Assembly: GCA_020630915.1 (NCBI GenBank)
Contig: JAHDIF010000002.1
Span: 62,001 to 126,000, forward strand
From: Dokdonia sp.
Lineage (GTDB): Bacteria; Bacteroidota; Bacteroidia; Flavobacteriales; Flavobacteriaceae
Direction of reading: 5' to 3'
Length of the DNA: 64,000 bases
Positions 26,968 through 35,826 of this stretch are shown one piece after another. A model generated the notes under the pieces. The model did not search any database and was not told where the DNA came from. It worked only from the letters and a program-made list of their open reading frames with translations. The position numbers and the translations under genes were made by a program. Each line of letters starts with the position of its first letter. Within the stretch, counting starts at the first letter, position 1.

Positions 26968-27696
26968 CTAACGATGGTTTTTTAATCTTTGAGCGGTTAG
27001 ATATAGAAAGAACACTGTAAGGCTCACAAAATATATAATATCTCTAGTGTCTACTACGCCACGGCTAATACTGTCATAATGAGTTTTTAAGCTTAGTTTA
27101 GAGATATAGTGATCTATGCCCCCAAAGGCATTATAATTTGCAAGACCGTATAACCCGTAAAAAAGGATAAAAGAAAGACAAACAGCACCTATAAATGCTA
27201 CGATTTGATTACTAGTTAAAGAGGACATAAATAGTCCTATAGCAGCAAAAGTTCCTGCTATAAATACTAGACCAACATATGAGCCTATGGTTGCACCTAT
27301 ATCCAAATTACCTATTGGATTTCCTAAACTATAGATGGCAATTACATAGATCAAAGTAGGAATAAGGGTACAAACAATTAAAAACAGAGTACCCGCATAT
27401 TTGCCAACAACCAGCTCCCAGGTGGTCATAGGTTTTGTGAGTAACAGTTCTAAAGTACCAGCTTTTTCTTCGTCACTAAGGCTTCTCATCGTGATTGCTG
27501 GGATAAGAAATGTGAAAATCCAAGGTGAAAGCTCAAAAAACGGAGCAAGACTGGCAAAACCGCTATTGGGTATATTATAGTCTCCCTCAAAAACCCAAAG
27601 AAATGATCCTACTGAAACCAGAAAAACCCCAATAATGAGATAACCAATAGGAGCGGTAAAAAAAGTATTTATTTCCTTTTTAAATAGTGCGGTCAA
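26968..27696 (-). CDS. gldF: Gliding-motility ABC transporter permease GldF
   Basis: 242 residues, ABC-2 type permease with about six membrane segments. The family-like stretch ITMRSLSDEEKAGTLELLLT lies in the cytosolic loop after segment two, the region that contacts the ATPase. It is first in the gldF-gldG pair. The neighbour upstream is a SanA-like gene on the same strand, 60 bp away. Confidence 0.9.
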   Translation of the reverse strand: MTALFKKEINTFFTAPIGYLIIGVFLVSVGSFLWVFEGDYNIPNSGFASLAPFFELSPWIFTFLIPAITMRSLSDEEKAGTLELLLTKPMTTWELVVGKYAGTLFLIVCTLIPTLIYVIAIYSLGNPIGNLDIGATIGSYVGLVFIAGTFAAIGLFMSSLTSNQIVAFIGAVCLSFILFYGLYGLANYNAFGGIDHYISKLSLKTHYDSISRGVVDTRDIIYFVSLTVFFLYLTAQRLKNHR

Positions 27697-27756
27697 TGCG
27701 TGTTGTAATTTATGTTACTGTAAATCTAATGTAGTTTTTCTAACTTAAAAAACGTT

Positions 27757-28428
27757 TTAAGTTTTTTCATAAGTAGATTGGGGAGGACCTTTAATAGGGA
27801 TTTTTGAGCCTAGATATGTAGGTTCTTTTCTAAAAGCTAGTTCTAAGTATGCTTTTACATTTGCGAGAAGTTCTCTTTTTATATTATATTCTTCTTGAGC
27901 ATAAGTACGTTTGTCTCCTGTATAGCCCACATAATTTAGTCCCATTTCTTGTGCTAAGAATACGGCTCGAGGTAAGTGAAAGCCTTGTGTAACAATAATT
28001 GCATCTTCTACTTCAAAAACTTCTTTAGAACGATACATAGTATCATATGTGTCAAAACCTGCGTAGTCTAAATAGATATGATCTTTAGGTACGCCCCGTT
28101 CGATAAGATAATTTTTCATCGCTTTAGGCTCATTATAATTTTCAGTGCCATTATCTCCTGATAATAAAAAACGTTTTACTTTACCGTGATTGTATAATAA
28201 CAAAGCGCTTTCAACCCGGTCTCGAAGCATGACTGACAGGTTCCCATTAGATTTTACACTTGCTCCAAGTACAATGGCGGTATGCTTGAAAGGGACTTCT
28301 TCCATAGTTTTGTAAATAGAAGAGCTGGTAGATGTTTTTATTTTATTGTTCAAGATGAAGATAGCCAGTATTCCTAGTAAGATAAATACGAGCAGCACTA
28401 GACTTAATTTTTTAAGCTTTTTCTTCAA
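27757..28428 (-). CDS. SanA/YdcF (DUF218) family membrane protein
   Basis: 223 residues. One N-terminal membrane segment (about 8-27) followed by the DUF218 Rossmann-like domain: AIVLGASVKSNG, RFLLSGDNG, YLIERGVP and VTQGFHLPRA are the family marks. Relatives (SanA, ElyC, YdcF) act in cell-envelope integrity and vancomycin exclusion in enterobacteria. The biochemical reaction is unknown. It follows the thioesterase gene by 17 bp. Confidence 0.85.
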   Translation of the reverse strand: MKKKLKKLSLVLLVFILLGILAIFILNNKIKTSTSSSIYKTMEEVPFKHTAIVLGASVKSNGNLSVMLRDRVESALLLYNHGKVKRFLLSGDNGTENYNEPKAMKNYLIERGVPKDHIYLDYAGFDTYDTMYRSKEVFEVEDAIIVTQGFHLPRAVFLAQEMGLNYVGYTGDKRTYAQEEYNIKRELLANVKAYLELAFRKEPTYLGSKIPIKGPPQSTYEKT

Positions 28429-28445
28429 AGGGAATAATTAATAAA

Positions 28446-28829
28446 TTAAACTATTGGTGTAGGCTTTTTGTTCTCATCTAGCGCCACAAATGTAAAGTAA
28501 CCGGTAACGGCAATCTCTCTATGGTTACTGTACATATCTTCTTTGTAAATATCTACTTTTACTATACAACTTGTTTTACCTACCTTATCAATACGCGCTA
28601 CTAGTTCTATTATTGTTCCTTGCGGAATAGGTTTTGTAAAATCTATCGCATCGGTGGAGATTGTCACCATCTTTTTACGACTAAATCTCGTTGCACAGAT
28701 AAAAGAGGCTTCATCCATCATATGCAAAGCTGTACCTCCAAATAAAGTATCATAATGATTTGTAGTATTGGGAAATACAGCTTTAAATATTCTCGTTTCT
28801 GAAGAATTAATACGACTTTCTAAAGACAT
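28446..28829 (-). CDS. Acyl-CoA thioesterase, hotdog fold (YciA-like)
   Basis: 127 residues. The hotdog signature runs from NHYDTLFGG to the MMDEAS helix with the candidate catalytic Asp39; the DFTKPIPQG strand follows. It hydrolyses acyl-CoA thioesters to free acid and CoA. Divergently transcribed from the nitroreductase gene across a 93-bp region that contains an operator-like inverted repeat. Confidence 0.88.
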   Translation of the reverse strand: MSLESRINSSETRIFKAVFPNTTNHYDTLFGGTALHMMDEASFICATRFSRKKMVTISTDAIDFTKPIPQGTIIELVARIDKVGKTSCIVKVDIYKEDMYSNHREIAVTGYFTFVALDENKKPTPIV

Positions 28830-28862
28830 CTATTTATTGATATAGGTATTACAATTTACTAT

Positions 28863-28890
28863 GGTCAATATACGTGATTATAGATTGACC
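28863..28890. promoter_or_regulatory. Operator-like inverted repeat in a divergent promoter region
   Basis: Perfect 7-bp arms GGTCAAT (28863-28869) and ATTGACC (28884-28890) separated by 14 bp, ending 4 bp before the -7 element of the nitroreductase gene. A bound repressor here would cover the promoter. Confidence 0.45.
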
Positions 28891-28894
28891 AGAG

Positions 28895-28902
28895 TATCTT
28901 TG
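28895..28902 (+). promoter_or_regulatory. Candidate -7 element TATCTTTG for the nitroreductase gene
   Basis: Matches TAnnTTTG, 20 bp before the start codon. No -33 motif; the inverted repeat lies just upstream. Confidence 0.55.
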
Positions 28903-28922
28903 TATCATAAAAAAATGTTAGT

Positions 28923-29555
28923 ATGTCTACAATTTTAAAGGATTTGGCTTGGCGTTATGCGACTAAGAAATTTGATGTTACAAAGCGCCTTTCTAATGAA
29001 AAAATTTCAGTAGTAAAAGAGGCGTTTAACCTTACTGCTACTAGTTTTGGATTGCAACCTGTAAGACTTTTAATTATAGAAGATGATCACCTTAAAAAGG
29101 CCTTAGTCTCTCACTCTATGAACCAACAGCAAGTAGCAGATGCTTCTCATGTTTTAGTTTTTTGTATAGAGAAAAAGGTAGACTCTGCTTACGTCAAGAA
29201 ATACTTTGATAGAGTAAAAGAGATTCGAGATACACCAGATGACATATTACAGCCTTATCGAGAATACCTTCTTGATCATTTTAAAGAAAAAAGTCAAAAT
29301 GAAACAGATCTATGGGCTACAAAACAAGCGTATCTCGCAATGGGCAACTTATTAACTACCTGCGCCATAGAGAAAATAGACGCTTGTCCTATGGAAGGAT
29401 TTGATCCTTTTGGATATAATGAGATACTTGAACTTTCAGAAAAAAGTTTACAGGCTGTATTGGTGATGCCTATTGGTTACAGGGCTGATGATGACATGTT
29501 TGCTAGTTTAAAGAAAGTGCGCAAACCTATAAAGGATACAATTTTGGAGCTATAA
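28923..29555 (+). CDS. Nitroreductase-family NAD(P)H-dependent flavin oxidoreductase
   Basis: 210 residues. N-terminal WRYATKKFD and the SFGLQPVRLLII strand are typical of NfsB-like FMN enzymes, as are ACPMEGFDP and the C-terminal KKVRKP. It reduces nitro compounds or quinones with NAD(P)H as a dimer. The likely true role is redox or quinone handling. It may be regulated through the inverted repeat immediately upstream. Confidence 0.9.
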   Translation: MSTILKDLAWRYATKKFDVTKRLSNEKISVVKEAFNLTATSFGLQPVRLLIIEDDHLKKALVSHSMNQQQVADASHVLVFCIEKKVDSAYVKKYFDRVKEIRDTPDDILQPYREYLLDHFKEKSQNETDLWATKQAYLAMGNLLTTCAIEKIDACPMEGFDPFGYNEILELSEKSLQAVLVMPIGYRADDDMFASLKKVRKPIKDTILEL

Positions 29556-29559
29556 TAAC

Positions 29560-30258
29560 TTAATCTAAGGACCTACTTTTTATTAAGCTCTTTAGTTGCT
29601 CGCCGTACATAGATTTTTGTGTCTTTTGGGGTAAGCTCTTATATAAGGTGTCAAGATAAGTAACCGTAGCGTCTGGGATTTGAGTAAGAATTATATATGG
29701 TGCCACGGGCAGGGTTTTGTTAGTAATGGCAAAATTACCAGTATATCGATACCTTCTTTTTAATAAGTTGTTAAGTGAATCATCGTATTTTAGGATCAAA
29801 TCTTGATCTCCAGATCTTTGCGCAACAAAGGATTCTTTAATGAGATCGAGATTTTTGTCATTAAACTGAGTGTTTATGGATTTAAACTCTATCCATTTCA
29901 TTTGATTTTCTGACCCAGTAATGGCCGCAAAACCTTCAAAATTCTTGAGAGAAGTGGTAATATTCATTTCTCCAGGTTCGGCAAAAAATAGAATGCGGTC
30001 GTCGTAACCAGAGGCATCTTTTTTATCTAGGTGTAGATAAAATACTTGCGGTTCATCTAGAGCAGTACTGAAATTAAAGTCCGGATCGCCATCTACAACT
30101 AATGAATCTATATTTACCAAAGCAGTATCCTCAATCTTTTGTAAATAGAGAGTTCCTTTTTTAAGACCTTTAACTGTTCCTGTTAGCGTAAAATTACCTT
30201 GTTTAGAACAAGATGTTACAACCATAAGGATCAAAGATGATAGAATAAATACGCGCAT
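29560..30258 (-). CDS. DUF4369-type lipoprotein, hypothetical
   Basis: 232 residues from ATG 30258 (MRVFILSSLILMVVTSC). The longer frame to 30300 would bury the lipoprotein signal. Lipid-Cys is about residue 17. The following beta-rich segment FTLTGTVKGLKKGTLYLQK matches DUF4369, the domain also found at the N terminus of TlpA-like lipoproteins such as the one at 5776-6909. The thioredoxin domain is absent here; the rest is helical. Function unknown. Confidence 0.78.
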   Translation of the reverse strand: MRVFILSSLILMVVTSCSKQGNFTLTGTVKGLKKGTLYLQKIEDTALVNIDSLVVDGDPDFNFSTALDEPQVFYLHLDKKDASGYDDRILFFAEPGEMNITTSLKNFEGFAAITGSENQMKWIEFKSINTQFNDKNLDLIKESFVAQRSGDQDLILKYDDSLNNLLKRRYRYTGNFAITNKTLPVAPYIILTQIPDATVTYLDTLYKSLPQKTQKSMYGEQLKSLIKSRSLD

Positions 30259-30307
30259 AATGTTTTCTAAATAGGAGGGCAAAGATGCTATTATTTTCAA
30301 AAATAAA

Positions 30308-31558
30308 CTAGCCTGGAGATACCATTTCCATTAAAATTGTACACAATATGGCACCATACGTACCTACGACATATCCAAAAACTGCAAGTAAAACACCCAC
30401 ACTTGCAAGAGAAGGGTGAAACTCTGCCGCTACCACTGGTGCAGAAGCGGCGCCACCCACGTTTGCCTGGCTTCCAACAGCAAGAAAGAAAAACGGCGCT
30501 TTGATAAGTTTTGCTACGAGAATAAGCAGGCCAGCGTGTATAGCCATCCATACAATACCCACTAAAATCAACTTCGGGTTATCAAAAATAGCTCCTAAAT
30601 CCATCTTCATACCAATACTTGCTACCAATATATAGATGAAAATACTACCTATTTTACTGGCTCCGGCACCTTCGTAGTTTTTTGCTGGAGTAAAAGATAG
30701 TGTTACTCCTATGGCGGTAGCGATTGTTACCATCCAGAAAAATGTAGATCCAAAGGAGGCTAGGGCAGAGTCTTTAGGAATGCTATCAAAAAGACTGGCC
30801 ATACCTGTAGAACCCCAATGAGCTATGGCAACTGCGCCAAAAGCAAGACCCAACATTACCATATAATCGTTAAGAGTAGGATTACGTCGTATGCTTTCTT
30901 CAAAAGATGATACCTTTTCCTTTAATTCTTGTATAGCACTATTATCCGCTTTAAGCCATTTATCTATTCTATCAGATTTTCCAATTCCAAAGAGTAGTAC
31001 AGCCATCCATAAGTTTGCCACTACAATATCTACTAAAACCATCCCCCCATATTTTTCTGGATTATATTGATAGATTTCGAGCATTGCTGCTTGATTTGCA
31101 CCACCGCCTATCCAGCTCCCTGCAAGTGTGGATAGTCCTCGCCATACAGCATCAAAATCTGCTCCTCCCACTGTTTCTGGCGACACTAAAGATATAAGCA
31201 AGATTGCCAGAGGACCTCCTATAATAATGCCTATAGTTCCTGTAAAAAACATGATAAGTGCTTTTACTCCCAGATTAGAAATAGCTTTTAGATCGATACT
31301 TAATGTCATTAAAACTAAAGAGGCAGGCAGCAAGTATCTGCTGGCAACAAAGTATAACTGAGAAGATTTGTCGCTAATCATACCCAAAGAGTTTAAAATT
31401 GCTGGTAATAAGTAACATAACAATAGAGCAGGCACGATACTATAAAACTTTTTCCAAAACCCGGTTTTTCTTCCAGAGGTATAAAAAATTGCTCCTAGCA
31501 AGATGGCTATAAGCCCAAAAACAATTGTGTCGTTCGTAAAGTAAGGTGTATGCTCCAT
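30308..31558 (-). CDS. DUF819-family membrane permease
   Basis: 416 residues with about ten to twelve membrane segments. The glycine-rich stretch GSWIGGGANQAA and the C-terminal half repeat with SQANVGGAASAPV are the DUF819 marks, suggesting two inverted transport repeats. The substrate is unknown. It lies 49 bp upstream of the lipoprotein gene, so the two may be cotranscribed. A one-mismatch palindrome (31576) lies just upstream. Confidence 0.83.
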   Translation of the reverse strand: MEHTPYFTNDTIVFGLIAILLGAIFYTSGRKTGFWKKFYSIVPALLLCYLLPAILNSLGMISDKSSQLYFVASRYLLPASLVLMTLSIDLKAISNLGVKALIMFFTGTIGIIIGGPLAILLISLVSPETVGGADFDAVWRGLSTLAGSWIGGGANQAAMLEIYQYNPEKYGGMVLVDIVVANLWMAVLLFGIGKSDRIDKWLKADNSAIQELKEKVSSFEESIRRNPTLNDYMVMLGLAFGAVAIAHWGSTGMASLFDSIPKDSALASFGSTFFWMVTIATAIGVTLSFTPAKNYEGAGASKIGSIFIYILVASIGMKMDLGAIFDNPKLILVGIVWMAIHAGLLILVAKLIKAPFFFLAVGSQANVGGAASAPVVAAEFHPSLASVGVLLAVFGYVVGTYGAILCTILMEMVSPG

Positions 31559-31575
31559 GGGTGTTTGTTAATTAC

Positions 31576-31589
31576 GCTTTCGCGGAAGC
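31576..31589. repeat. Degenerate palindrome copy (intergenic)
   Basis: GCTTTCGCGGAAGC, one mismatch to the repeat, between the DUF819 and DUF5916 genes. Confidence 0.8.
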
Positions 31590-31607
31590 GTACAAATTAC
31601 CAAAAAA

Positions 31608-33854
31608 TTAGAGATACAGCCAGTAGGTAAGTTTTAAATTAATAGATCTAAAACGGGGGGCGAAGGTGTTATCGGTAAAATAATTATCATTATACACTAA
31701 AAATAGATCAGATAACGGAGCAAAACGCCACTGAAGTCTTGAGTTAATCCCAAAATTATCTTGAAGAGAACTATACTGCACAAGCGTGTTCCAGAAAAGG
31801 GATTTACTAAAGGTAATATCTATCCTAGGGCTAATAAGCCATATATCATTATCAGAAAAAGGAGCGGGTAAATCAATCTTGTCATATCTAGCATTGAGTC
31901 CAATTGCTAGATGAGGTTGAAGTCTAAGGTTTGCTCCAGCTCTAACAGTCACGCGATCTCCATTAAAGAATTCTCCAAATTCTGTATTTACATTATATGA
32001 AAGCACTTTTCTTCTATCTGACTCATATTCTATCTCAGCACTTTCATAATAATAGTCTGTACCTTCTGCAAGTTGCAGTCCGTCGTCAGATCTAGAAGGA
32101 TCAAAGGAGTCAAAAAGTAGTGTATACCTCGATCGTAATCGCACGCTCAGATTGCTCGTATTTTTAAATTCTGCCTGCCAGCGAGGTGAATACGTTCGGT
32201 CGCCCTTCACAAAATCCAGTTCAGGTCTCCAAACAAAAAATGAGGCTAACGAAAATATATGACGATTAATCTTACCTGTTTTTGGAAAGTACAATCGCTC
32301 TATACGGGTAAAATTTCTAAAAATATCTTTACGGGGAATGAACCCCAAGTCAGAATTAAAATTTTCTCCCACAAAAAGAGCTGAGTTGAGGATACGCCAA
32401 TTGTTGCGATTATATTCTAATCTCACTCCTGCAGAGTAGTCATTATCTTCTACCTCTGGTGTGAAGGATTTATGTAACCAGAACTTGCCATTCCAGCTAT
32501 TGTCTTGATTTGCTAGATTATAGTCTATACCTACTAACCTATTATATCTAGTTTGAACATTTTCTTCTTCTTCCTCTGCTTGGTCTGGAATAACATCTAT
32601 ATCCGTAGGGGGAAGTAGCTCTTCTTTATTGGTCTTTTGTCTATTTACAAATATGGCGCTGATATTAGACCTACTAAAAACTCTATGCTGTAAGGCAATT
32701 ACAGCATTATTATTGGCATCGATGTTGTTATCTTCATCGCTTGCAGTTTGCATATTAAGAAAGCCTATTCTGAAATTATTATTGAGCTTACCACTCAATC
32801 TAGCACCAGCAACGATATCATTTTGTATGGTGTTTCCAACGATATCTTGGGCTATGCCTATACGTCTTGAGAAAAAGGGATTTGCGGCTCTTGGGTCTCC
32901 AAAATCTGCAAATAGATCACTATTTTCTATAAAAAACTGTCTTCGTTCTGGAAGACCTACTTCAAATCTAGTGAGGTTTGTAATGGCGTTATCTACTTCT
33001 ACCTGCGAGAAATCTGGATTAATAGTTGCATCCAGATTGAGACTATTACCAATGGTAAATCTAGCATCTCCGCCAAATTTAAAATCTGAAAAATCTTCTG
33101 GGGTTTCTCTGTCTTCTCCCACTATCGCGTTTATGTAAGGGATAATAGATATGGGACTTTTTGAATTGCCTAATGGCTTTTCAAAAACCATATCTCCCAT
33201 ATAAGCAAGGTTAAAAATAAACTGATTTTGAGGTATTTGTATCCATGTATTACGTTCATTTCCTTGGGTGTCAAACTGGTAAGAGTTAAACCGCCAGTGC
33301 GTTTCTCCTTCACGATATTTAAAGGCTGAGAGTGGAATTGCCCACTCGCAAATGTAATAGCCGTCGTGTTTTGTAGTTTCTCCTACCCACTTTGTATCCC
33401 AACTTGTGGTAAATCCTCTTAAGTCTGTGCCTCCTCCAGAGACTAAAGCTTCACGGCGCACGCCTTCAGGATTTGAACCAAAAAGAAATGCATTTTGACC
33501 ATCATTAAAAGTATCAAACATGAGTGTGATGTTATCACTGCCTCCCGCTCTAAAGTCCCGTCTTAAAGAAGGCACGACGTAGTCATCTCCTACACTGTAA
33601 ATTTTGATACCTACGTATAGCTTTCTATTATCGTATAGAAAACGTATTTCCGTCTGTCCTTTTGCTTGTATTGTATCTGTTGGGAAGTATTGCCAGAAAT
33701 TTGTTGCCGGAGCGACTTGCCTCCAAACATCTTCATCGAGTAGCCCATCTACAGAAATGGCAGAATCTATATATTTTACAGTAACTTCTTTTGTCTGAGC
33801 AAATACACTCAAACTAAAAATAGATAGGTAAACACCGAGTAAGTTCTTAAACAT
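31608..33854 (-). CDS. DUF5916 outer-membrane protein with family-9 carbohydrate-binding-like domain
   Basis: 748 residues with a cleavable signal peptide (ending VFAQ). Residues about 25-215 resemble the CBM9-like domain (DGLLDEDVW, FLYDNRKLYVGIKI). The remainder matches DUF5916, a beta-strand-rich region with a NPDFSQVEVD segment and the GLPERRQFFIEN motif. It ends in repeated amphipathic strands and a C-terminal LTYWLYL, consistent with an outer-membrane barrel. Possibly a glycan- or polymer-related surface protein; no substrate is established. Confidence 0.85.
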   Translation of the reverse strand: MFKNLLGVYLSIFSLSVFAQTKEVTVKYIDSAISVDGLLDEDVWRQVAPATNFWQYFPTDTIQAKGQTEIRFLYDNRKLYVGIKIYSVGDDYVVPSLRRDFRAGGSDNITLMFDTFNDGQNAFLFGSNPEGVRREALVSGGGTDLRGFTTSWDTKWVGETTKHDGYYICEWAIPLSAFKYREGETHWRFNSYQFDTQGNERNTWIQIPQNQFIFNLAYMGDMVFEKPLGNSKSPISIIPYINAIVGEDRETPEDFSDFKFGGDARFTIGNSLNLDATINPDFSQVEVDNAITNLTRFEVGLPERRQFFIENSDLFADFGDPRAANPFFSRRIGIAQDIVGNTIQNDIVAGARLSGKLNNNFRIGFLNMQTASDEDNNIDANNNAVIALQHRVFSRSNISAIFVNRQKTNKEELLPPTDIDVIPDQAEEEEENVQTRYNRLVGIDYNLANQDNSWNGKFWLHKSFTPEVEDNDYSAGVRLEYNRNNWRILNSALFVGENFNSDLGFIPRKDIFRNFTRIERLYFPKTGKINRHIFSLASFFVWRPELDFVKGDRTYSPRWQAEFKNTSNLSVRLRSRYTLLFDSFDPSRSDDGLQLAEGTDYYYESAEIEYESDRRKVLSYNVNTEFGEFFNGDRVTVRAGANLRLQPHLAIGLNARYDKIDLPAPFSDNDIWLISPRIDITFSKSLFWNTLVQYSSLQDNFGINSRLQWRFAPLSDLFLVYNDNYFTDNTFAPRFRSINLKLTYWLYL

Positions 33855-33950
33855 TTTTGGCGATGGTTAATCACTAACGAATGTAATTAAAGACAATTTC
33901 TTAGGCGAAATTTTAAGAGCTATTTAACCTAAAATTTTGAGATAATTATA

Positions 33951-34883
33951 TTAGTTCTTTGATATAAAAGCAACAATAGTGTTAATTAGAGTAGGAGCAA
34001 GTGGCCTTGATGGCTCATTATAGCTCTTTGCATTTTCTAATTGATCACCAGAGACTTCTTTGAGAACGTGGTTCATATTATCTATAATCTTTAATTGCGC
34101 TGCTGGCGCAGCATCTTTAAGTGATTGTGCTTCTTTAAGGTCTACTTGAAGATCTTGTGTTCCATTAATAATAAGAGTAGGAATATCAAGTTTTTGTATT
34201 TCAGTCGCAGGGTCGTATTGCATCCAGCTTGCCATAAAGGGTTGAACAGATTTTCTTAGTATAGAGGTGAGAGCTGGATTAAAATCTTTTACACTTCCTT
34301 TTTCTTTAAGTGTTCCAAAGGCAGCTATTGCCTCGTCTTTAAGACCTGGCATTTGCAATCCTATTTGGTTTATGATGGTTTGATCTATGCCTTGTCCCGC
34401 ACCCGCTACAGAAATATATCCAGAAGCATCTGTTTGTAAAGCGGCCATTAGACCTACCAAAGCCCCTTGACTGTGTCCAAGAATATAGATCTTGTCATAT
34501 TTGTTTTTGGAATTAAAGTAATCGACCGTATTTACTGCATCTTCAATAAAATCATCAAAGCGCAGTTTTTCCTCTTGTAAGGCTCGTTGTTTTAATAGCG
34601 TAAATATTCTCTTATCATATCTAAAAGTTGCAAACCCTTCTTTGCTAAGATCTTGTGCAAGCATTTTCAAAGAATTATTTCTCATCATCTGCTGGTTACC
34701 ATCTCTGTCTGTGGGACCAGAACCTGCAATAATTATTACTAACGTAGTCGCTTTCTCTTTAGGTTGAAGTAGAGTTCCATACACTAGAGAATTTATTTTT
34801 ATATCCTGAGCGATATAATTTTCTTGCCCTAGTACGTTGGTGATTGTAATTAATGCCAGAAAAGTGGTAACTAAGAATTTCAT
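33951..34883 (-). CDS. Secreted alpha/beta hydrolase
   Basis: 310 residues with a signal peptide (ending NVLGQ). The fold marks are IIAGSGPTDRDGN (oxyanion region), the nucleophile elbow GHSQGALVG, INGTQDLQVD for the acid and NMNHVLKE for the histidine. An esterase or peptidase-like hydrolase acting outside the inner membrane; substrate unknown. Its upstream region contains a long hairpin and a palindrome copy shared with the divergent nuclease gene. Confidence 0.86.
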   Translation of the reverse strand: MKFLVTTFLALITITNVLGQENYIAQDIKINSLVYGTLLQPKEKATTLVIIIAGSGPTDRDGNQQMMRNNSLKMLAQDLSKEGFATFRYDKRIFTLLKQRALQEEKLRFDDFIEDAVNTVDYFNSKNKYDKIYILGHSQGALVGLMAALQTDASGYISVAGAGQGIDQTIINQIGLQMPGLKDEAIAAFGTLKEKGSVKDFNPALTSILRKSVQPFMASWMQYDPATEIQKLDIPTLIINGTQDLQVDLKEAQSLKDAAPAAQLKIIDNMNHVLKEVSGDQLENAKSYNEPSRPLAPTLINTIVAFISKN

Positions 34884-34915
34884 TTATTTATATGTTTTTG
34901 AAGGCCTGTTAAACC

Positions 34916-34950
34916 CATATTATGCAATAGATTTTCTATTGTATAATATG
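34916..34950. repeat. Long AT-rich hairpin between divergent genes
   Basis: 16-bp stem (left arm 34916-34931, right arm 34935-34950) with a single G-T pair and a 3-nt TTT loop. No T-tract follows. It lies 33 bp upstream of the hydrolase start; role unknown. Confidence 0.8.
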
Positions 34951-34971
34951 AGTTAAAGGTAGTCTTTTTAT

Positions 34972-34985
34972 GCTTTCGCGAAAGC
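34972..34985. repeat. 14-bp palindrome GCTTTCGCGAAAGC, copy 9 (intergenic)
   Basis: Exact copy; symmetry extends to 20 bp (34969-34988). It lies in the divergent region between the hydrolase and nuclease genes. Confidence 0.95.
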
Positions 34986-35052
34986 ATAATACATCACACT
35001 ATCATAACAGTTCATTTTGATTTTCATTGTATTTTTACAAAAAAATAGACAA

Positions 35053-35826
35053 ATGCGTTATTCCTTATTTTTGATTATTGCTTTAACATTCTCTCATTCA
35101 TCTGTTGCATATGATTGGGGTAAAACAGGTCATCGAACGACTGGCGAAATCGCAGAAAAATATTTAACAAAGAAAGCTAAGAAGGCATTACGTAAGTTAT
35201 TAGATGGAGAGTCGCTGGCGCTTATTTCGACCTACGGGGATGAGATCAAAAGTGACACTTTATATAGATCTTACGGGCCGTGGCATTATGTAAATATTCC
35301 TTTTGATATGACGTATGGTACGCATCCTAAAAATGATCGTGGTGATATAATACAAGGCATTCAGAGTTGTATTACGTCTATTAAAGATCCTTTGACTAGC
35401 AAGGAAAAAAAGGTTTTTCATGTGAAACTGTTGGTTCATTTAATTGGAGATTTGCATCAACCACTGCATACGGGTATAGGCGAAGATAGGGGTGGTAATG
35501 ATTTTCAAGTGAGATGGTTTAAGGATGGCACGAATTTACATTCGGTTTGGGACACAAAAATGATTGAACACTACAATATGTCGTATAGTGAGCTAGCCAG
35601 AACAATGCCTAAAGTTTCTAAGAAAGAAGTTGCGGCAATAAAGAATGGTGATGTGATAGATTGGATGGAAGAGAGCAGAGTTCTTACAAAAAATATCTAT
35701 GCTGATACTAATAAAGGAGATAAGTTAGGGTATCGCTATATGTACGATTATTTTGGAACAGTAAGGAGCCAACTGCAAAAAGGAGGAATTCGTCTGGCAG
35801 GTGTTCTTAATGAGCTTTTTGGTTAA
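35053..35826 (+). CDS. S1/P1-type zinc nuclease, secreted
   Basis: 257 residues from ATG 35053 (MRYSLFLIIALTF); the longer frame from 35017 precedes the signal peptide. After cleavage near SVAY, the mature protein begins close to the Trp of DWGKTGHR, whose N-terminal Trp and His bind zinc in this family. Further ligands lie in WHYVNIPFD, HLIGDLHQPLHTG and NLHSVWDTKMI. It degrades single-stranded DNA/RNA or 3'-nucleotides outside the cell, perhaps for phosphate and nucleoside supply. Its stop overlaps the convergent AraC gene by 4 bp. Confidence 0.92.
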   Translation: MRYSLFLIIALTFSHSSVAYDWGKTGHRTTGEIAEKYLTKKAKKALRKLLDGESLALISTYGDEIKSDTLYRSYGPWHYVNIPFDMTYGTHPKNDRGDIIQGIQSCITSIKDPLTSKEKKVFHVKLLVHLIGDLHQPLHTGIGEDRGGNDFQVRWFKDGTNLHSVWDTKMIEHYNMSYSELARTMPKVSKKEVAAIKNGDVIDWMEESRVLTKNIYADTNKGDKLGYRYMYDYFGTVRSQLQKGGIRLAGVLNELFG

